Source of the DNA: Salinigranum marinum
Lineage (GTDB): Archaea > Halobacteriota > Halobacteria > Halobacteriales > Haloferacaceae
DNA length: 64,000 nt
Direction of reading: 5' to 3'
Assembly: GCF_024228675.1 (NCBI RefSeq)
Contig: NZ_CP100461.1
Coordinates: forward strand, 992,001 to 1,056,000
Shown here: positions 26,201-34,982 of the stretch, in pieces
How positions within the stretch are numbered: position 1 is the first letter of the stretch
Layout: the number at the start of each line of letters is the position of its first letter
Program-made: the position numbers and the translations under genes
The notes under the pieces: generated by a model
The model's database searches: none
The model's input: only the letters and a program-made list of their open reading frames with translations
What the model was told of the DNA's origin: nothing

Positions 26201-27637
26201 TTACTCGTCGGTACGGCGACCTGTTGTCGTCGCGGTGGCGGTCGTGACGGTCGGCTGTGGGGTGGCGGTCGTGACGGTCGGTTGCGGCGCCACGGTCGGT
26301 TGTGGCGTCGTGGTCTCGTTGTCGGCGCTCGTCGGGGGGTCGCTCTCCGTCCCCGCGGGGCTAGCGTCGTGCCACGCAGGCGGCTGTACCGTGGTCGTCC
26401 CGAAGTCGGTGTAGCGGATCGTCACGACGGCCGAAACGTTCCCCTCGTCGGGGTGGTCGTACCGTCGTCTGATCTCGTGGACGACGCCGTCCTCGTCGAC
26501 GACCGCGCTCCCCGTGGAGTTCGCCACGCCCGGGTAGGGGTCGCTCCCGAGGCGGATCCAGTAGTAGCTGGTGCCGCCGCGCTCGAAGCTGTCGATGATC
26601 GCCGACTCCGAGACCGAGAGATACCACTCGACGTACCGTTCCACGCGGTCGGCGTACCGTCCCTCGTCACTGCGGATGCCGCGGACCGGCGTCACGTCGA
26701 CCGTGCCCGCCGGCTCGACCTCGCCGGCGACGACGCGGCGTTCGTACCGGGTCCCGCCGTCGGCGAACGCTTCGACGCCCGAGACGACGAGGTCGGGACG
26801 GCGGAGTTCGCCGGCCCCGTCCAGTTCGGTGCGGTACTCGGTCGGCGAGGCGACGAACACCGTCTCGCGGCGGTAGGCGTTCGGTCGGCCGCTGACGTAC
26901 TCGCGGTGGGTGATCGTCAGCCGGTACGATCGCCCCGTCACCGCCGCGGCGTGGCTGTCCGCGAGGATCGCCTCGTCGTCGACGCCGCCCGGGCCGATCC
27001 CCGGGGGGAACGTCGTGGACTCGAACGAGGCTGACTCGGTCCCGAGCGGCGTTCGGGTCGTCGGCGGGTCGGCCGTCTCGACCACGTCGCTCGCGTCGCT
27101 CCCGGCCGAGTCGGGAGCCCCGAACACCGCCGCGTCGTCGGTGTAGACCGCCGAGCCGCCGAAGACACCGGCGACGATCAGGACGATCCCGAGCAGCCCC
27201 ACGACGAGCGGCGCCGAGGACTCGGGCACGCGGACCGCGATCGATCGGTCGGGGGGGCCCGCGGCCGACAGCGGCCAGTCGAAGAACCGCCGGCAGAGGT
27301 CGTCGGCCGCCGACCGCGACACGGCGTACAACAGCATCGCGTGGAGGTCGTCCGCGTCGACGACTCTGCCGGGGTGTTCGTCGACTCCTCGCACTTCCGA
27401 CGCCGGCCGCGAGAGCACCAGTACGTCCGTGTCGGCCGCGTCGGACGGGGCCCGCCGCCCGGTGACGGCTCTGAGCGTCTCGACGCGCCCGTCGTGCCGT
27501 GCCTCGACGGTACGGTCCCCACGAACCGCCGTCTCGACCCCGCGGGCGGCCCAGAGCGCGTCGACGAACGCGACGAACCGCGCGTCGGAGAGGCGGCGCA
27601 GCTGGCGCCGGACCGCCGCGGGGGAGACAAGGGCCAT
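26201..27637 (-). CDS. Membrane-anchored protein: Mrr-like N-terminal domain, one transmembrane helix, extracellular domain, Thr/Pro tail
   Basis: 478 residues. Residues 1-120 resemble the Mrr/restriction-endonuclease-like fold of haloarchaeal membrane proteins (FVAFVDALWAARGVETAV; GRVVDADDLHAMLLYAVSR), but the usual catalytic D-(Q/E)-x-K pattern is not visible. A hydrophobic helix lies at about 143-165. The outer part (210-425) has beta-rich segments such as SYRLTITHREYVSG and RRETVFVASPTEYRTELDG, resembling haloarchaeal DUF7537-type outer domains. The last 45 residues are a Thr/Pro/Gln repeat (PQPTV). Inside-to-outside sensing is possible but not shown. It is the gene immediately upstream of the HTH_10 regulator in the same direction. 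Confidence 0.7.
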   Translation of the reverse strand: MALVSPAAVRRQLRRLSDARFVAFVDALWAARGVETAVRGDRTVEARHDGRVETLRAVTGRRAPSDAADTDVLVLSRPASEVRGVDEHPGRVVDADDLHAMLLYAVSRSAADDLCRRFFDWPLSAAGPPDRSIAVRVPESSAPLVVGLLGIVLIVAGVFGGSAVYTDDAAVFGAPDSAGSDASDVVETADPPTTRTPLGTESASFESTTFPPGIGPGGVDDEAILADSHAAAVTGRSYRLTITHREYVSGRPNAYRRETVFVASPTEYRTELDGAGELRRPDLVVSGVEAFADGGTRYERRVVAGEVEPAGTVDVTPVRGIRSDEGRYADRVERYVEWYLSVSESAIIDSFERGGTSYYWIRLGSDPYPGVANSTGSAVVDEDGVVHEIRRRYDHPDEGNVSAVVTIRYTDFGTTTVQPPAWHDASPAGTESDPPTSADNETTTPQPTVAPQPTVTTATPQPTVTTATATTTGRRTDE

Positions 27638-27690
27638 GCCACTGGTTGTCGGGGGAGCGAATCAAACGTTTCGGCGGTGCACGCGCGCGA

Positions 27691-28209
27691 TCAGGCGCGC
27701 TCGTAGCTGACGAAGTCGAACCCGTCGTGTGGGTCGCGGTCGACCTCGATCCACTCGCCGGGGTCGTACACCGGAAAGACGGTGTCACCCTCGTACGCGT
27801 CGTGGAGTTCGGTGAGCACCAGCCCGTCGGCGAGCGGGAGGAACTGCTCGTACACCGTCTCCCCGCCGACGACGTACACCGTGTCGACGCCCATGCGCGC
27901 GGCGGCGCGTCCGGCCGCGCGACGCGCCGCGTCGACGGAGTCGACGACCGTCGCCCCCTCGGGGAGGTCGAGGTCGCGCGACGAGAGGACGACGCTGTGG
28001 CGCTCGGGGAGGGGGCCGTCGAGCTGTGCCGCGATGGAGTCGTACGTCCGTCGGCCCATCACCACCGGGTGGCCGGTCGTCGTCTCCTTGAAGTGTCGGA
28101 GGTCGGCCGGGAGGTGCCAGGGCATCTCTCCCCCCCGACCGATGACGCGGTTTTCGGCGACGGCCGCGACGAGGACGAACGTGACCCGTGTGTCGGTTGC
28201 GTCGCTCAT
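27691..28209 (-). CDS. folA: Dihydrofolate reductase
   Basis: 172 residues. It reduces dihydrofolate to tetrahydrofolate with NADPH. VLVAAVAENRVIGRGGEMPW has the conserved Trp region, followed by HLPADLRHFKETT, VVMGRRTYDSI, and VYVVGGETVYEQFLPLADGL. The family's acidic catalytic residue is expected at Asp in LPADL. It starts one base after the thymidylate synthase stop, forming a thyA-folA operon that recycles the dihydrofolate made by thymidylate synthesis. Confidence 0.95.
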   Translation of the reverse strand: MSDATDTRVTFVLVAAVAENRVIGRGGEMPWHLPADLRHFKETTTGHPVVMGRRTYDSIAAQLDGPLPERHSVVLSSRDLDLPEGATVVDSVDAARRAAGRAAARMGVDTVYVVGGETVYEQFLPLADGLVLTELHDAYEGDTVFPVYDPGEWIEVDRDPHDGFDFVSYERA

Positions 28210-28210
28210 C

Positions 28211-29212
28211 TCACTCGGCCACGGCGAAGCGGATCCCCGGTGCGGGGTCGTACCCTCGGAGCACGATGTCGTCGGCGGTCAGGTCGTCGAGCGGTTCGTC
28301 GGCGATGTCGAGAACCGGCCGCGACCGGGGCTCGCGCGCGCACTGTTCGAGCAGGCCGGGGACGTGATCGTACCGCGCTTCGCCTTCGGCCTCGGGCGGT
28401 GCCTCGGCCTCGACCCACTCGCGGACTGCTCGGTAGTCCTCGCGGGCGTCGATCGCGTCGAGCCGCGACTGCAGTCGGTCGAGGTTGTCGCCGTACCAGC
28501 GTCCCCGATCGCCCGCCCCGCAGTAGACGTGCGCGTCGACGATCGTGTGGCCGAACGTGCCGACCTCGAACCCCGTCTGCGCGGCGACCGCCTGCGTGAG
28601 CATCGCGTAGGCGGCGACGTTGAAGGGGATCCCGAGGGCGATGTCACCCGACCGCTGGGTGAGGTGGCAGTTCAGCTGGTCGCCCTGGACGTTGAACACG
28701 AAGGTGTAATGACACGGCGGGAGCGTCGAGACGGCGGCGTTGGCGGGGTGCCACGCGTTGACGACCAGTCGGCGGGAGTTGGGGCGCTCGTTCAGGCTGT
28801 CGACGACGTACTGGAGCTGGTCGAACTCGCCGTTCGAAACCCACCGGTGGGCGTCGTCGGGCCAGGACTCCCCCGGCAGCCGCTGGGAGTCGTCGGGGAC
28901 CGGGAACCGCCGCCAGAAGCGGCCGTAGGCGGTGTCGAGTCGGCCCTCCTCGTCCGCCCACGCGTCCCAAATACCCGTCTCTTTCCGGAGCTCACGGACG
29001 TGTTCTTCCCCCGAGAGGTACCACAGCACCTCGTGGACGAGCGAGTTCCACCGAAAGCCCGAGAGGTCCTTGGTCGTCAAGAGCGGAAAGCCCTCCCGGA
29101 GGTCGACGGTGTAGTGCCGGCTGAAGCCGGCGATTGTATCGACACCTGTTCGGTTGGGTTTGTACGTGCCCGACGAGAGGACGCCGGAGACGAGATCGAG
29201 ATACTGTTGCAT
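28211..29212 (-). CDS. thyA: Thymidylate synthase
   Basis: 333 residues. It methylates dUMP to dTMP with methylenetetrahydrofolate. It has the N-terminal NRTGVDTIAGFSRHYTVDLR, the catalytic Cys in LPPCHYTFVFN, QRSGDIALGIPFNVAAYAML (dUMP and folate contacts) and HIVDAHVY-type HTIVDAHVYCG. About 70 residues longer than E. coli ThyA, with an insertion around GRFWRRFPVPDDSQRLPGES and an acidic insert near the C-terminus, as usual in haloarchaea. Upstream partner of folA. Confidence 0.95.
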   Translation of the reverse strand: MQQYLDLVSGVLSSGTYKPNRTGVDTIAGFSRHYTVDLREGFPLLTTKDLSGFRWNSLVHEVLWYLSGEEHVRELRKETGIWDAWADEEGRLDTAYGRFWRRFPVPDDSQRLPGESWPDDAHRWVSNGEFDQLQYVVDSLNERPNSRRLVVNAWHPANAAVSTLPPCHYTFVFNVQGDQLNCHLTQRSGDIALGIPFNVAAYAMLTQAVAAQTGFEVGTFGHTIVDAHVYCGAGDRGRWYGDNLDRLQSRLDAIDAREDYRAVREWVEAEAPPEAEGEARYDHVPGLLEQCAREPRSRPVLDIADEPLDDLTADDIVLRGYDPAPGIRFAVAE

Positions 29213-29257
29213 CGTGTTCGTGATCGTGTGTGTCGGGTGTGTGTCGTGGCGGGAGCC

Positions 29258-31180
29258 TCAGGCGAGGAAGTCCGGCTCGGGCCGCTTTTCGGCCTCCTCG
29301 TCGCGGAGGTGGTCGCCGAAGGCCTCGACCGAGACGTCCTGTCGTTCGCGTTCTTTCCGGTCCCGGACGGAGATCGTCCCGGCCTCGGCCTCGTCGCTCC
29401 CGACGACGAGCATGTACGGGACTCGGTCCTCTTGGGCCTCGCGGATCTTCCGCCCGAGGGTCCACGAGCGGTCCTCGACGCCGACGCGGAACTCGCCGAG
29501 TTCGTGGCGGAGCTTCTTCGCGTAGCCGATCTGATCGTCGCTAATCGGCAGGATGCGGACCTGTTCGGGCGCGAGCCAGAACGGGAACTTTCCGTTGAAG
29601 TGCTCGGTCAGGACCATCAGGAACCGTTCGTAGCTCCCGTACAGCGCGCGGTGGATCATCACCGGCTGGTGCTCCTCGTTGTCCTCTCCGGTGTAGGAGA
29701 GATCGAACCGGTCGGGCATGTTGAAGTCGAGCTGGACCGTCGGCCCGTCCCAGTTTCTCCCCAGGGCGTCCTCGAACGCGAAGTCGATCTTCGGGCCGTA
29801 GAAGGCCCCGTCGCCCGCTTCGAGCTTGTAGTCCATGCCCTGGTCGTTCAGCACCGACTCCAGCTGGGACTCGGCGTGCTCCCAGATCTCGTCACTGCCC
29901 ACCGACTTCTCGGGCCGGGTCGCCAGCGCCACCTCGTAGTCGAGGTCGAACGTATCGAAGACGGTGAGGATCGAGTCGATGATGAGATTGATCTCGTCTT
30001 CGATCTGGTCGGGGCGACAGAAGATGTGGCCGTCGTCGATCGTGAAGGCCCACACCCGCGACAGCCCCGAGAGTTCCCCCCGCTGTTCCTTCCGGTACAC
30101 TTTACCATCCTCGAAGTAGCGGATGGGGAGGTCGCGGTAGCTCCAGTTCTTCTGGGCGAAGATGGTCGCGTGCCCTGGGCAGTTCATCGGCTTCAGCCCG
30201 TACTCCTCGTCGTTCACGTCGAGGAGGAACATGTCGTCGACGTAGTTGTCGTAGTGGCCCGAGCGCTTCCACAACTCGGTTCGAAAGAGGTGGGGCGTCT
30301 CGACGGGGTCGTAGCCGGCACCGAGGTTCAGCTCCTCGGCGTAGTTCGACAGCGCGTTGAGGATCCGCTTCCCGTTGGGATGATAGAGAGGGAGCCCGGG
30401 GCCCGTCACCTCGGCGATCGAGAAGAGGTCGAGCTCCTGGCCGATCTTGCGGTGGTCGCGCTCTTTGGCCTCCTCGCGCATCGCGAGGAACTCCTCGAGT
30501 TCGGACTCGGCCTCGAACGCCGTCCCGTAGACGCGCGTGAGTTGCTCGTTGTCCTCGTCGCCGCGCCAGTACGCCGAGGAGATGTTTAGCAGGGTGAACG
30601 CGCCGATCTCGCCCGTCGACGAGACGTGCGGACCCTTACAGAGGTCCTGCCAGTCGTCCTGGACGTAAAACGAGAGGGGGTCCTCGTCGGCCGCCTCGGT
30701 GTCGAGGATCTCGCGCTTGTACGGGTTGTCCTCGTAGAGCGCGAGCGCCTCCTCCCGAGGGCGTTCGACGCGCTCGATCGGGTAGTCGGCGTCGACGACC
30801 TCCGCCATCTCCGCTTCGATCTCCCGGAGGTCGTCCTCGTCGAGATCGACACCCGCGACGTCGTAGTAGAAGCCGTCGTCCGTCGGCGGCCCGATCGCCA
30901 GCTTCGCCTCGGGGTGAAGTCGCTGGAGCGCCTGGGCGAAGACGTGCGCGGCGGAGTGTCTGAGCACCCGCAGGTACTCGTCGGACTGGTCGGTGACGAT
31001 GACGAGCCGCGCGCCGTCGTGTAACTCATCGGCCCTGTCGACGAGGTCGCCGTCGACCACACCCGCGACGGTGTCGTCGCCGAGCCCCGGTCCGATGGCG
31101 TACGCGGCGTCGTGCACCGTCGATCCCTCCTCGAGTTCCAGTTCGGAACCGTCCGGGAGGGTCACCACGATATCACTCAT
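29258..31180 (-). CDS. thrS: Threonyl-tRNA synthetase, bacterial type
   Basis: 640 residues from the ATG at 31180, about 27 bases after a CTTAAT box, so leaderless. Domain order: TGS (1-60), editing domain with HSAAH in [11 protein letters not shown] (about 75-220), class II catalytic core with LKPMNCPGH (zinc Cys), [20 protein letters not shown], and [11 protein letters not shown], and a C-terminal anticodon-binding domain ending in [12 protein letters not shown]. The TGS plus N2 editing arrangement is the bacterial one; many archaea use an unrelated N-terminal editing domain. Confidence 0.96.
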   Translation of the reverse strand: MSDIVVTLPDGSELELEEGSTVHDAAYAIGPGLGDDTVAGVVDGDLVDRADELHDGARLVIVTDQSDEYLRVLRHSAAHVFAQALQRLHPEAKLAIGPPTDDGFYYDVAGVDLDEDDLREIEAEMAEVVDADYPIERVERPREEALALYEDNPYKREILDTEAADEDPLSFYVQDDWQDLCKGPHVSSTGEIGAFTLLNISSAYWRGDEDNEQLTRVYGTAFEAESELEEFLAMREEAKERDHRKIGQELDLFSIAEVTGPGLPLYHPNGKRILNALSNYAEELNLGAGYDPVETPHLFRTELWKRSGHYDNYVDDMFLLDVNDEEYGLKPMNCPGHATIFAQKNWSYRDLPIRYFEDGKVYRKEQRGELSGLSRVWAFTIDDGHIFCRPDQIEDEINLIIDSILTVFDTFDLDYEVALATRPEKSVGSDEIWEHAESQLESVLNDQGMDYKLEAGDGAFYGPKIDFAFEDALGRNWDGPTVQLDFNMPDRFDLSYTGEDNEEHQPVMIHRALYGSYERFLMVLTEHFNGKFPFWLAPEQVRILPISDDQIGYAKKLRHELGEFRVGVEDRSWTLGRKIREAQEDRVPYMLVVGSDEAEAGTISVRDRKERERQDVSVEAFGDHLRDEEAEKRPEPDFLA

Positions 31181-31203
31181 ACGTCGTGGAAAACGAGGCC
31201 GGA

Positions 31204-31210
31204 GATTAAG
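31204..31210 (-). promoter_or_regulatory. TATA box of thrS
   Basis: ATTAAGT (ACTTAAT on the coding strand) is centred about 27 bases before the thrS ATG at 31180, giving a leaderless start and ruling out an upstream open extension. Confidence 0.6.
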
Positions 31211-31341
31211 TGTTGTTGGAACCGACGCGCCCCCGACGTGTACGCGAGGCCGGCCGGAAGGCCGTCCGGGAGGCCGTCTGCGTGCGAAATAGTGTCGCTC
31301 CGTGTCACGACCCGTGCGATCGAGTACCACGACACGCCGAC

Positions 31342-31350
31342 GATTTATAT
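31342..31350 (+). promoter_or_regulatory. TATA box of the VanZ-like gene
   Basis: GATTTATAT ends 22 bases before the ATG at 31373, the standard spacing for a leaderless haloarchaeal transcript. It fixes the start of that gene. Confidence 0.7.
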
Positions 31351-31372
31351 CGTCGAGCGCCTCTGTGCCTCC

Positions 31373-31789
31373 ATGCGTGTCTTCCCCGCCGGGGACGGTC
31401 GTCCTCTCGGCGCGACGGTCGTCCTCGTGGCGGCCGCCGTCGTCCTCGTCGGCTCGCTCCTCCCCGCCCCGACGACCGCAAGCGAGGCATCAGTCGTCGC
31501 CCCGCTGGGGGTCGGGGCGGATAAGTGGGTTCACGCCGCCAGCTACGCAGTCGTCGCGGGGCTCGCGGCCGCGACGCGTGGCTGGGGCCGCCGCGTGCCC
31601 GCGCTGGTCGCCGTGGTGGTCGCCGTCGCCGTCTTCGGAGCCGGCGTCGAGGTGGCCCAGTCGTTTGTCCCCGGGCGGACCGCCTCCGGGGCCGACGCCG
31701 TAGCGAACGCCATCGGTGCCGCGGTCGGCGTCGCCGGCTGGTGGCTCCTCGCGCGCCGGCGCGCTCGCTTCCCGTCGGCGGAGTCGTAG
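31373..31789 (+). CDS. VanZ-like small membrane protein
   Basis: 138 residues with about four hydrophobic segments. It has the VanZ pattern [18 protein letters not shown] (Asp-Lys-x-x-His at the start of a helix) and [20 protein letters not shown] near the C-terminus. Relatives of VanZ occur in many archaea, where their role is unclear; teicoplanin resistance is not implied. The start is set by the TATA box. Monocistronic and convergent with the histidine kinase. Confidence 0.85.
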   Translation: MRVFPAGDGRPLGATVVLVAAAVVLVGSLLPAPTTASEASVVAPLGVGADKWVHAASYAVVAGLAAATRGWGRRVPALVAVVVAVAVFGAGVEVAQSFVPGRTASGADAVANAIGAAVGVAGWWLLARRRARFPSAES

Positions 31790-31832
31790 CGCGTCGCCCC
31801 CGTCGAAGCCCCACGAACGCGCAGTCGGGCGC

Positions 31833-33200
31833 TCATCGGGCGTCGACGCGGCGGAGCGCGACGCACGCGACGGCCCCGCCGCCGGCGTCCTCGAACCAGA
31901 CCCGGCCGCCGTACGACTCGACGAGCCGTCTGACGAGCGAGAGCCCCAGCCCGTCGCCGGGGCTGTCGCCGCGCTTCGTGGCCGGCTCGAAGACGCGCTC
32001 TTTCTGCTCGTCGGGGATGCCCGGGCCGTTGTCGGTCACGCGGACGACGACCTCGCTGGGACCGCTCTCGACCGCGACGCTGATCTCGACCGTCTCGGTG
32101 TCGCCGTGGCGGACCGCGTTCGAGAGCAGGTTCGCGAACACCGAGGGCAGCATCCCGCCGGCGACCACCTCGACCGTCGACGGCGGCGCGTCGAGATCGA
32201 CCGTCACCCGTTGTGTCGTCGACGCGTGGGCCCGCTCGATGGCGTCGACCTCCGTCCGGAGGATCGGTCCCAGCGCCAGCGCCTCCGTTTCGAGGTCGTG
32301 GCCCGCCTCGATCAGCTTCGTGAGATCGCGGCTGTTCTCGACGAGTTCCGTGATCCGCTGGCCGCCGCGGAGCACGCGTTCGAGTGCCTCGACCCCGTCG
32401 GGGGAGACCTCCCCGCGGAGCACCTCTCCCCACCCGGTGACGACCGTCGCGGCGTTCGCGATGTCGTGTCTGAGCACCTGCGCGAGCAACGAGAGCTGCT
32501 CGTGGCGGCGGTCGAGTTCGGACGCCTGCCGTCTGAGACCGAGGTAGGCCCGGACGCGCCGGTCGAGCAGCGCCGGTTCGACCGGCGTCGTGATGACGTC
32601 GTCGACGAGGTGACTCCGTTCGTGCCCCTGCTCCGCCGCGAAGAACCGGCGTCCGGCGGCTTCGGACGCGAGCAGCAGGCACGGAAGCGGGAGTGGACGG
32701 TCCCGTTCGATGCGTCGCTCCAACTGCGCCCCGTAGCGTCCGAGCGCGGCGAAGTCGACCAGACAGAGATCGACGGTCGCCTCGCCGAGTGCGGTGATCA
32801 TTTTCGTGCTCCCGGGCTCGGCGGCGTCCCTACCGGGCCCGGCGGCGTCCCCGCTGTCGCTGTCACCGCCGTCACCGTCGGACCGCTGCCACTCCGGGGG
32901 GACGCCGCTGTTCGATCTTGCAGCCGACGTGCCCGATCCCGAGCCGTTGGGAGCTGTCTCGTCGGACGCACCCGCGGGCCCGTCGCCGAGTGCGGCGATC
33001 CCGTCGACGACGTCGTATCTCGGACTGTCGTCGAACCAGTCGGCGAGCAGGGTCCGGTTCCGGTCGTGGGCCACGAGTAGGAGGATCCGGGAGACGGGCG
33101 TGGCCCTCGACACGGGCGCGAAGTCGTCGACCGGCGGTGGCGAGGCCTGTTCGTGTTCCGCGTCCCCGGCCTGCCACGTCCGCCCGGGCGAGCCCCACAC
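31833..33200 (-). CDS. Histidine kinase with N-terminal receiver-like domain
   Basis: 455 residues. The N-terminal part (about 36-220) looks like a split receiver domain: ILLLVAHDRNRTLLADWF, an acidic low-complexity insert of about 60 residues, then VDLCLVDFAALGRYG and a C-terminal TPVEPALLDRRV. HisKA follows, with the phosphoacceptor His in AQVLRHDIANAAT, then an HATPase domain with NLLSNAVRHGD (N box), DNGPGIP (G1) and GLGLSLVRRLVE (G2). No membrane span is seen, so it is probably cytoplasmic. The start is the furthest upstream Met; a later one near VSRILLLV is possible. Signal and partner are unknown. Confidence 0.85.
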   Translation of the reverse strand: MWGSPGRTWQAGDAEHEQASPPPVDDFAPVSRATPVSRILLLVAHDRNRTLLADWFDDSPRYDVVDGIAALGDGPAGASDETAPNGSGSGTSAARSNSGVPPEWQRSDGDGGDSDSGDAAGPGRDAAEPGSTKMITALGEATVDLCLVDFAALGRYGAQLERRIERDRPLPLPCLLLASEAAGRRFFAAEQGHERSHLVDDVITTPVEPALLDRRVRAYLGLRRQASELDRRHEQLSLLAQVLRHDIANAATVVTGWGEVLRGEVSPDGVEALERVLRGGQRITELVENSRDLTKLIEAGHDLETEALALGPILRTEVDAIERAHASTTQRVTVDLDAPPSTVEVVAGGMLPSVFANLLSNAVRHGDTETVEISVAVESGPSEVVVRVTDNGPGIPDEQKERVFEPATKRGDSPGDGLGLSLVRRLVESYGGRVWFEDAGGGAVACVALRRVDAR

Positions 33201-33283
33201 GTCTTACCTCCGACGGCCGCCCGGCGTCGAGTGACACCGGTCGCCTCGGACGCGCGAACACGCCGTCCACGCCTCTCGCACGC

Positions 33284-34837
33284 TCACAGCACCTCTTCAC
33301 GCTCGGGATCGGTGCCGACCCAGCGTGGGTCGCCGGTGAGCACGCCGGAGAGTCCCTCGAGTGGATCGCCGACGCTGACGCCGTACTCCGTGATCTCGAA
33401 CTGCCGGAGGCGGCGCTCGAAGTCGCTCGTCCGCTTTTTCAACACGCCGATGGCCCGGTGGATCTCGCCGCCGAACTCGACGTAGCGCATGAGGACGATG
33501 TTGTCCGCGATCGCCGTCTCGCCGGACTTCGTGGGGCGGAACTCCCCGACGACGTTCGGCATCTCGTCCGTCAGCACGACGGTGACGCCGCGCGCCGTCA
33601 GCAGGCTCGTGAGCGCCGACAGTTCCTCGAGGTCCGCCGAGCCGTTCGCGAGCTTCGCGAAGCCCTGGATCCCGTCGATCATCACGAACTGGGTGTCGTC
33701 GGTGAGGCCGGCCTGGACCCGACCGAGGAACTCGCCGACGGTCATCACGGCGGGCGTCACGTCCACGACGTCGAGCGATCCCCGGTCGATCATCTCGGCG
33801 ACCGGGACGTTGATCGACCGACATCGCTCGACGAACGTCCCGCGTTTCTCTTCGAGGAGATAGAGGATCGAGTGGTGTCCACGGCTGGCCGCCTCCTTCA
33901 GAAAGAGCGACCCGACCGTAGTCTTCCCGACGCCGGTCGGTCCGCTGAGGAGCGTCGTCGTCTCCCGCTCGACGCCGCCGTGGAGGAGCTCGTCGAGTTC
34001 GGGAACGCCCGACGAGGCGAGCCGACGGGTGAACGGCCGCCGCTCGCGTTCGGCCACCACCCGCGGATAGACGGTCATCCCGCCCCGGCCCACCGTCACG
34101 GTGTGGCCGCCCGCGGCCGTCTCCGACCCGCGGAACTTCGGGACGCGGAGCAGTCGGCCGCCGCCTCGCCGGCACAGTTCGATCACCCCGTCGCCGAGGA
34201 ACTGGAGGTCGTCGTCGGGGGTCTCCGAACACGCCTGCGAGGTGAAAAGCACCGTCGAGCCACGGTCCGTCAGCAGCCCCATGAGCGAGAGCAACTCGCG
34301 CCGGAACTGGTACTCGTCCGGCGACAGATACCGAAGCTGTGTCACGGGGTCGAGGAGCACGCGCCGGGGCTCCTCGGCGTCGATCCGTCCTCGGACCCGG
34401 TCGGTCAGCGACTCGTGTTCGACGGCCGCCGTGGTGAAGACGTCGTAGCCCTCGCCGGCGGCGAAGAGCCGCGACTCGGGGCTCAGATCCAAGATCGTGA
34501 CGGCGTCGAGATCGATTCCGAGCGACGCGGCGTTGCGCCTGATCTTCTCGGGGCGCTCTTCGAACGCGACGTAGAGCGCGTCCGCACCCCCCTCGGCGAC
34601 GAGGAAGTGCCAGCCGAGGACGGTCTTGCCGGCCCCCGGGCTCCCGCGAACCAGGTAGTGATAGCCCGCGAGAAAGCCCCCGTCGAGAACCGTATCCAGG
34701 CCGTCGATGCCGGTCGAGAGGCGGTCGGCTCCGCCCGCCGTCGGCTCCGCCCCGCCTCCGGGCTCGCTTCCATGCGGAGCCGCGCCCTTGTCGGGGGCCG
34801 CACGCTCGGCTCCACCGCTAGGTGGGTCCGTGTCCAT
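33284..34837 (-). CDS. Tandem KaiC/RadA-like ATPase
   Basis: 517 residues from the ATG at 34837; a GTATTACC box sits about 30 bases upstream. It has two RecA-like KaiC domains. Domain 1 has Walker A GSPGAGKT and an FEERPEKIRRNA KaiC signature; domain 2 has GPTGVGKTT, YLLEEKRGTFVERCR, and Walker B FVMIDGIQGF. Both start with the GIDGLD/GVPELDELL-GG pattern that precedes Walker A. Haloarchaeal KaiC relatives are thought to act in signalling rather than as a clock; KaiA and KaiB are not seen. It is followed in the same direction by the histidine kinase. Confidence 0.88.
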   Translation of the reverse strand: MDTDPPSGGAERAAPDKGAAPHGSEPGGGAEPTAGGADRLSTGIDGLDTVLDGGFLAGYHYLVRGSPGAGKTVLGWHFLVAEGGADALYVAFEERPEKIRRNAASLGIDLDAVTILDLSPESRLFAAGEGYDVFTTAAVEHESLTDRVRGRIDAEEPRRVLLDPVTQLRYLSPDEYQFRRELLSLMGLLTDRGSTVLFTSQACSETPDDDLQFLGDGVIELCRRGGGRLLRVPKFRGSETAAGGHTVTVGRGGMTVYPRVVAERERRPFTRRLASSGVPELDELLHGGVERETTTLLSGPTGVGKTTVGSLFLKEAASRGHHSILYLLEEKRGTFVERCRSINVPVAEMIDRGSLDVVDVTPAVMTVGEFLGRVQAGLTDDTQFVMIDGIQGFAKLANGSADLEELSALTSLLTARGVTVVLTDEMPNVVGEFRPTKSGETAIADNIVLMRYVEFGGEIHRAIGVLKKRTSDFERRLRQFEITEYGVSVGDPLEGLSGVLTGDPRWVGTDPEREEVL

Positions 34838-34982
34838 GGGGTCTCTGCGTACTCGCACTCCACCAGTGGGTAATACTGTTTCTCAGTCGACGGAGAATGT
34901 ACGGACGGCGAGAGTGTCGAGCGCGGACGGTCCAGCGGCCCGACCCCACACGCTTAATGTCGCGCGCTATCCACCCGGTGAC

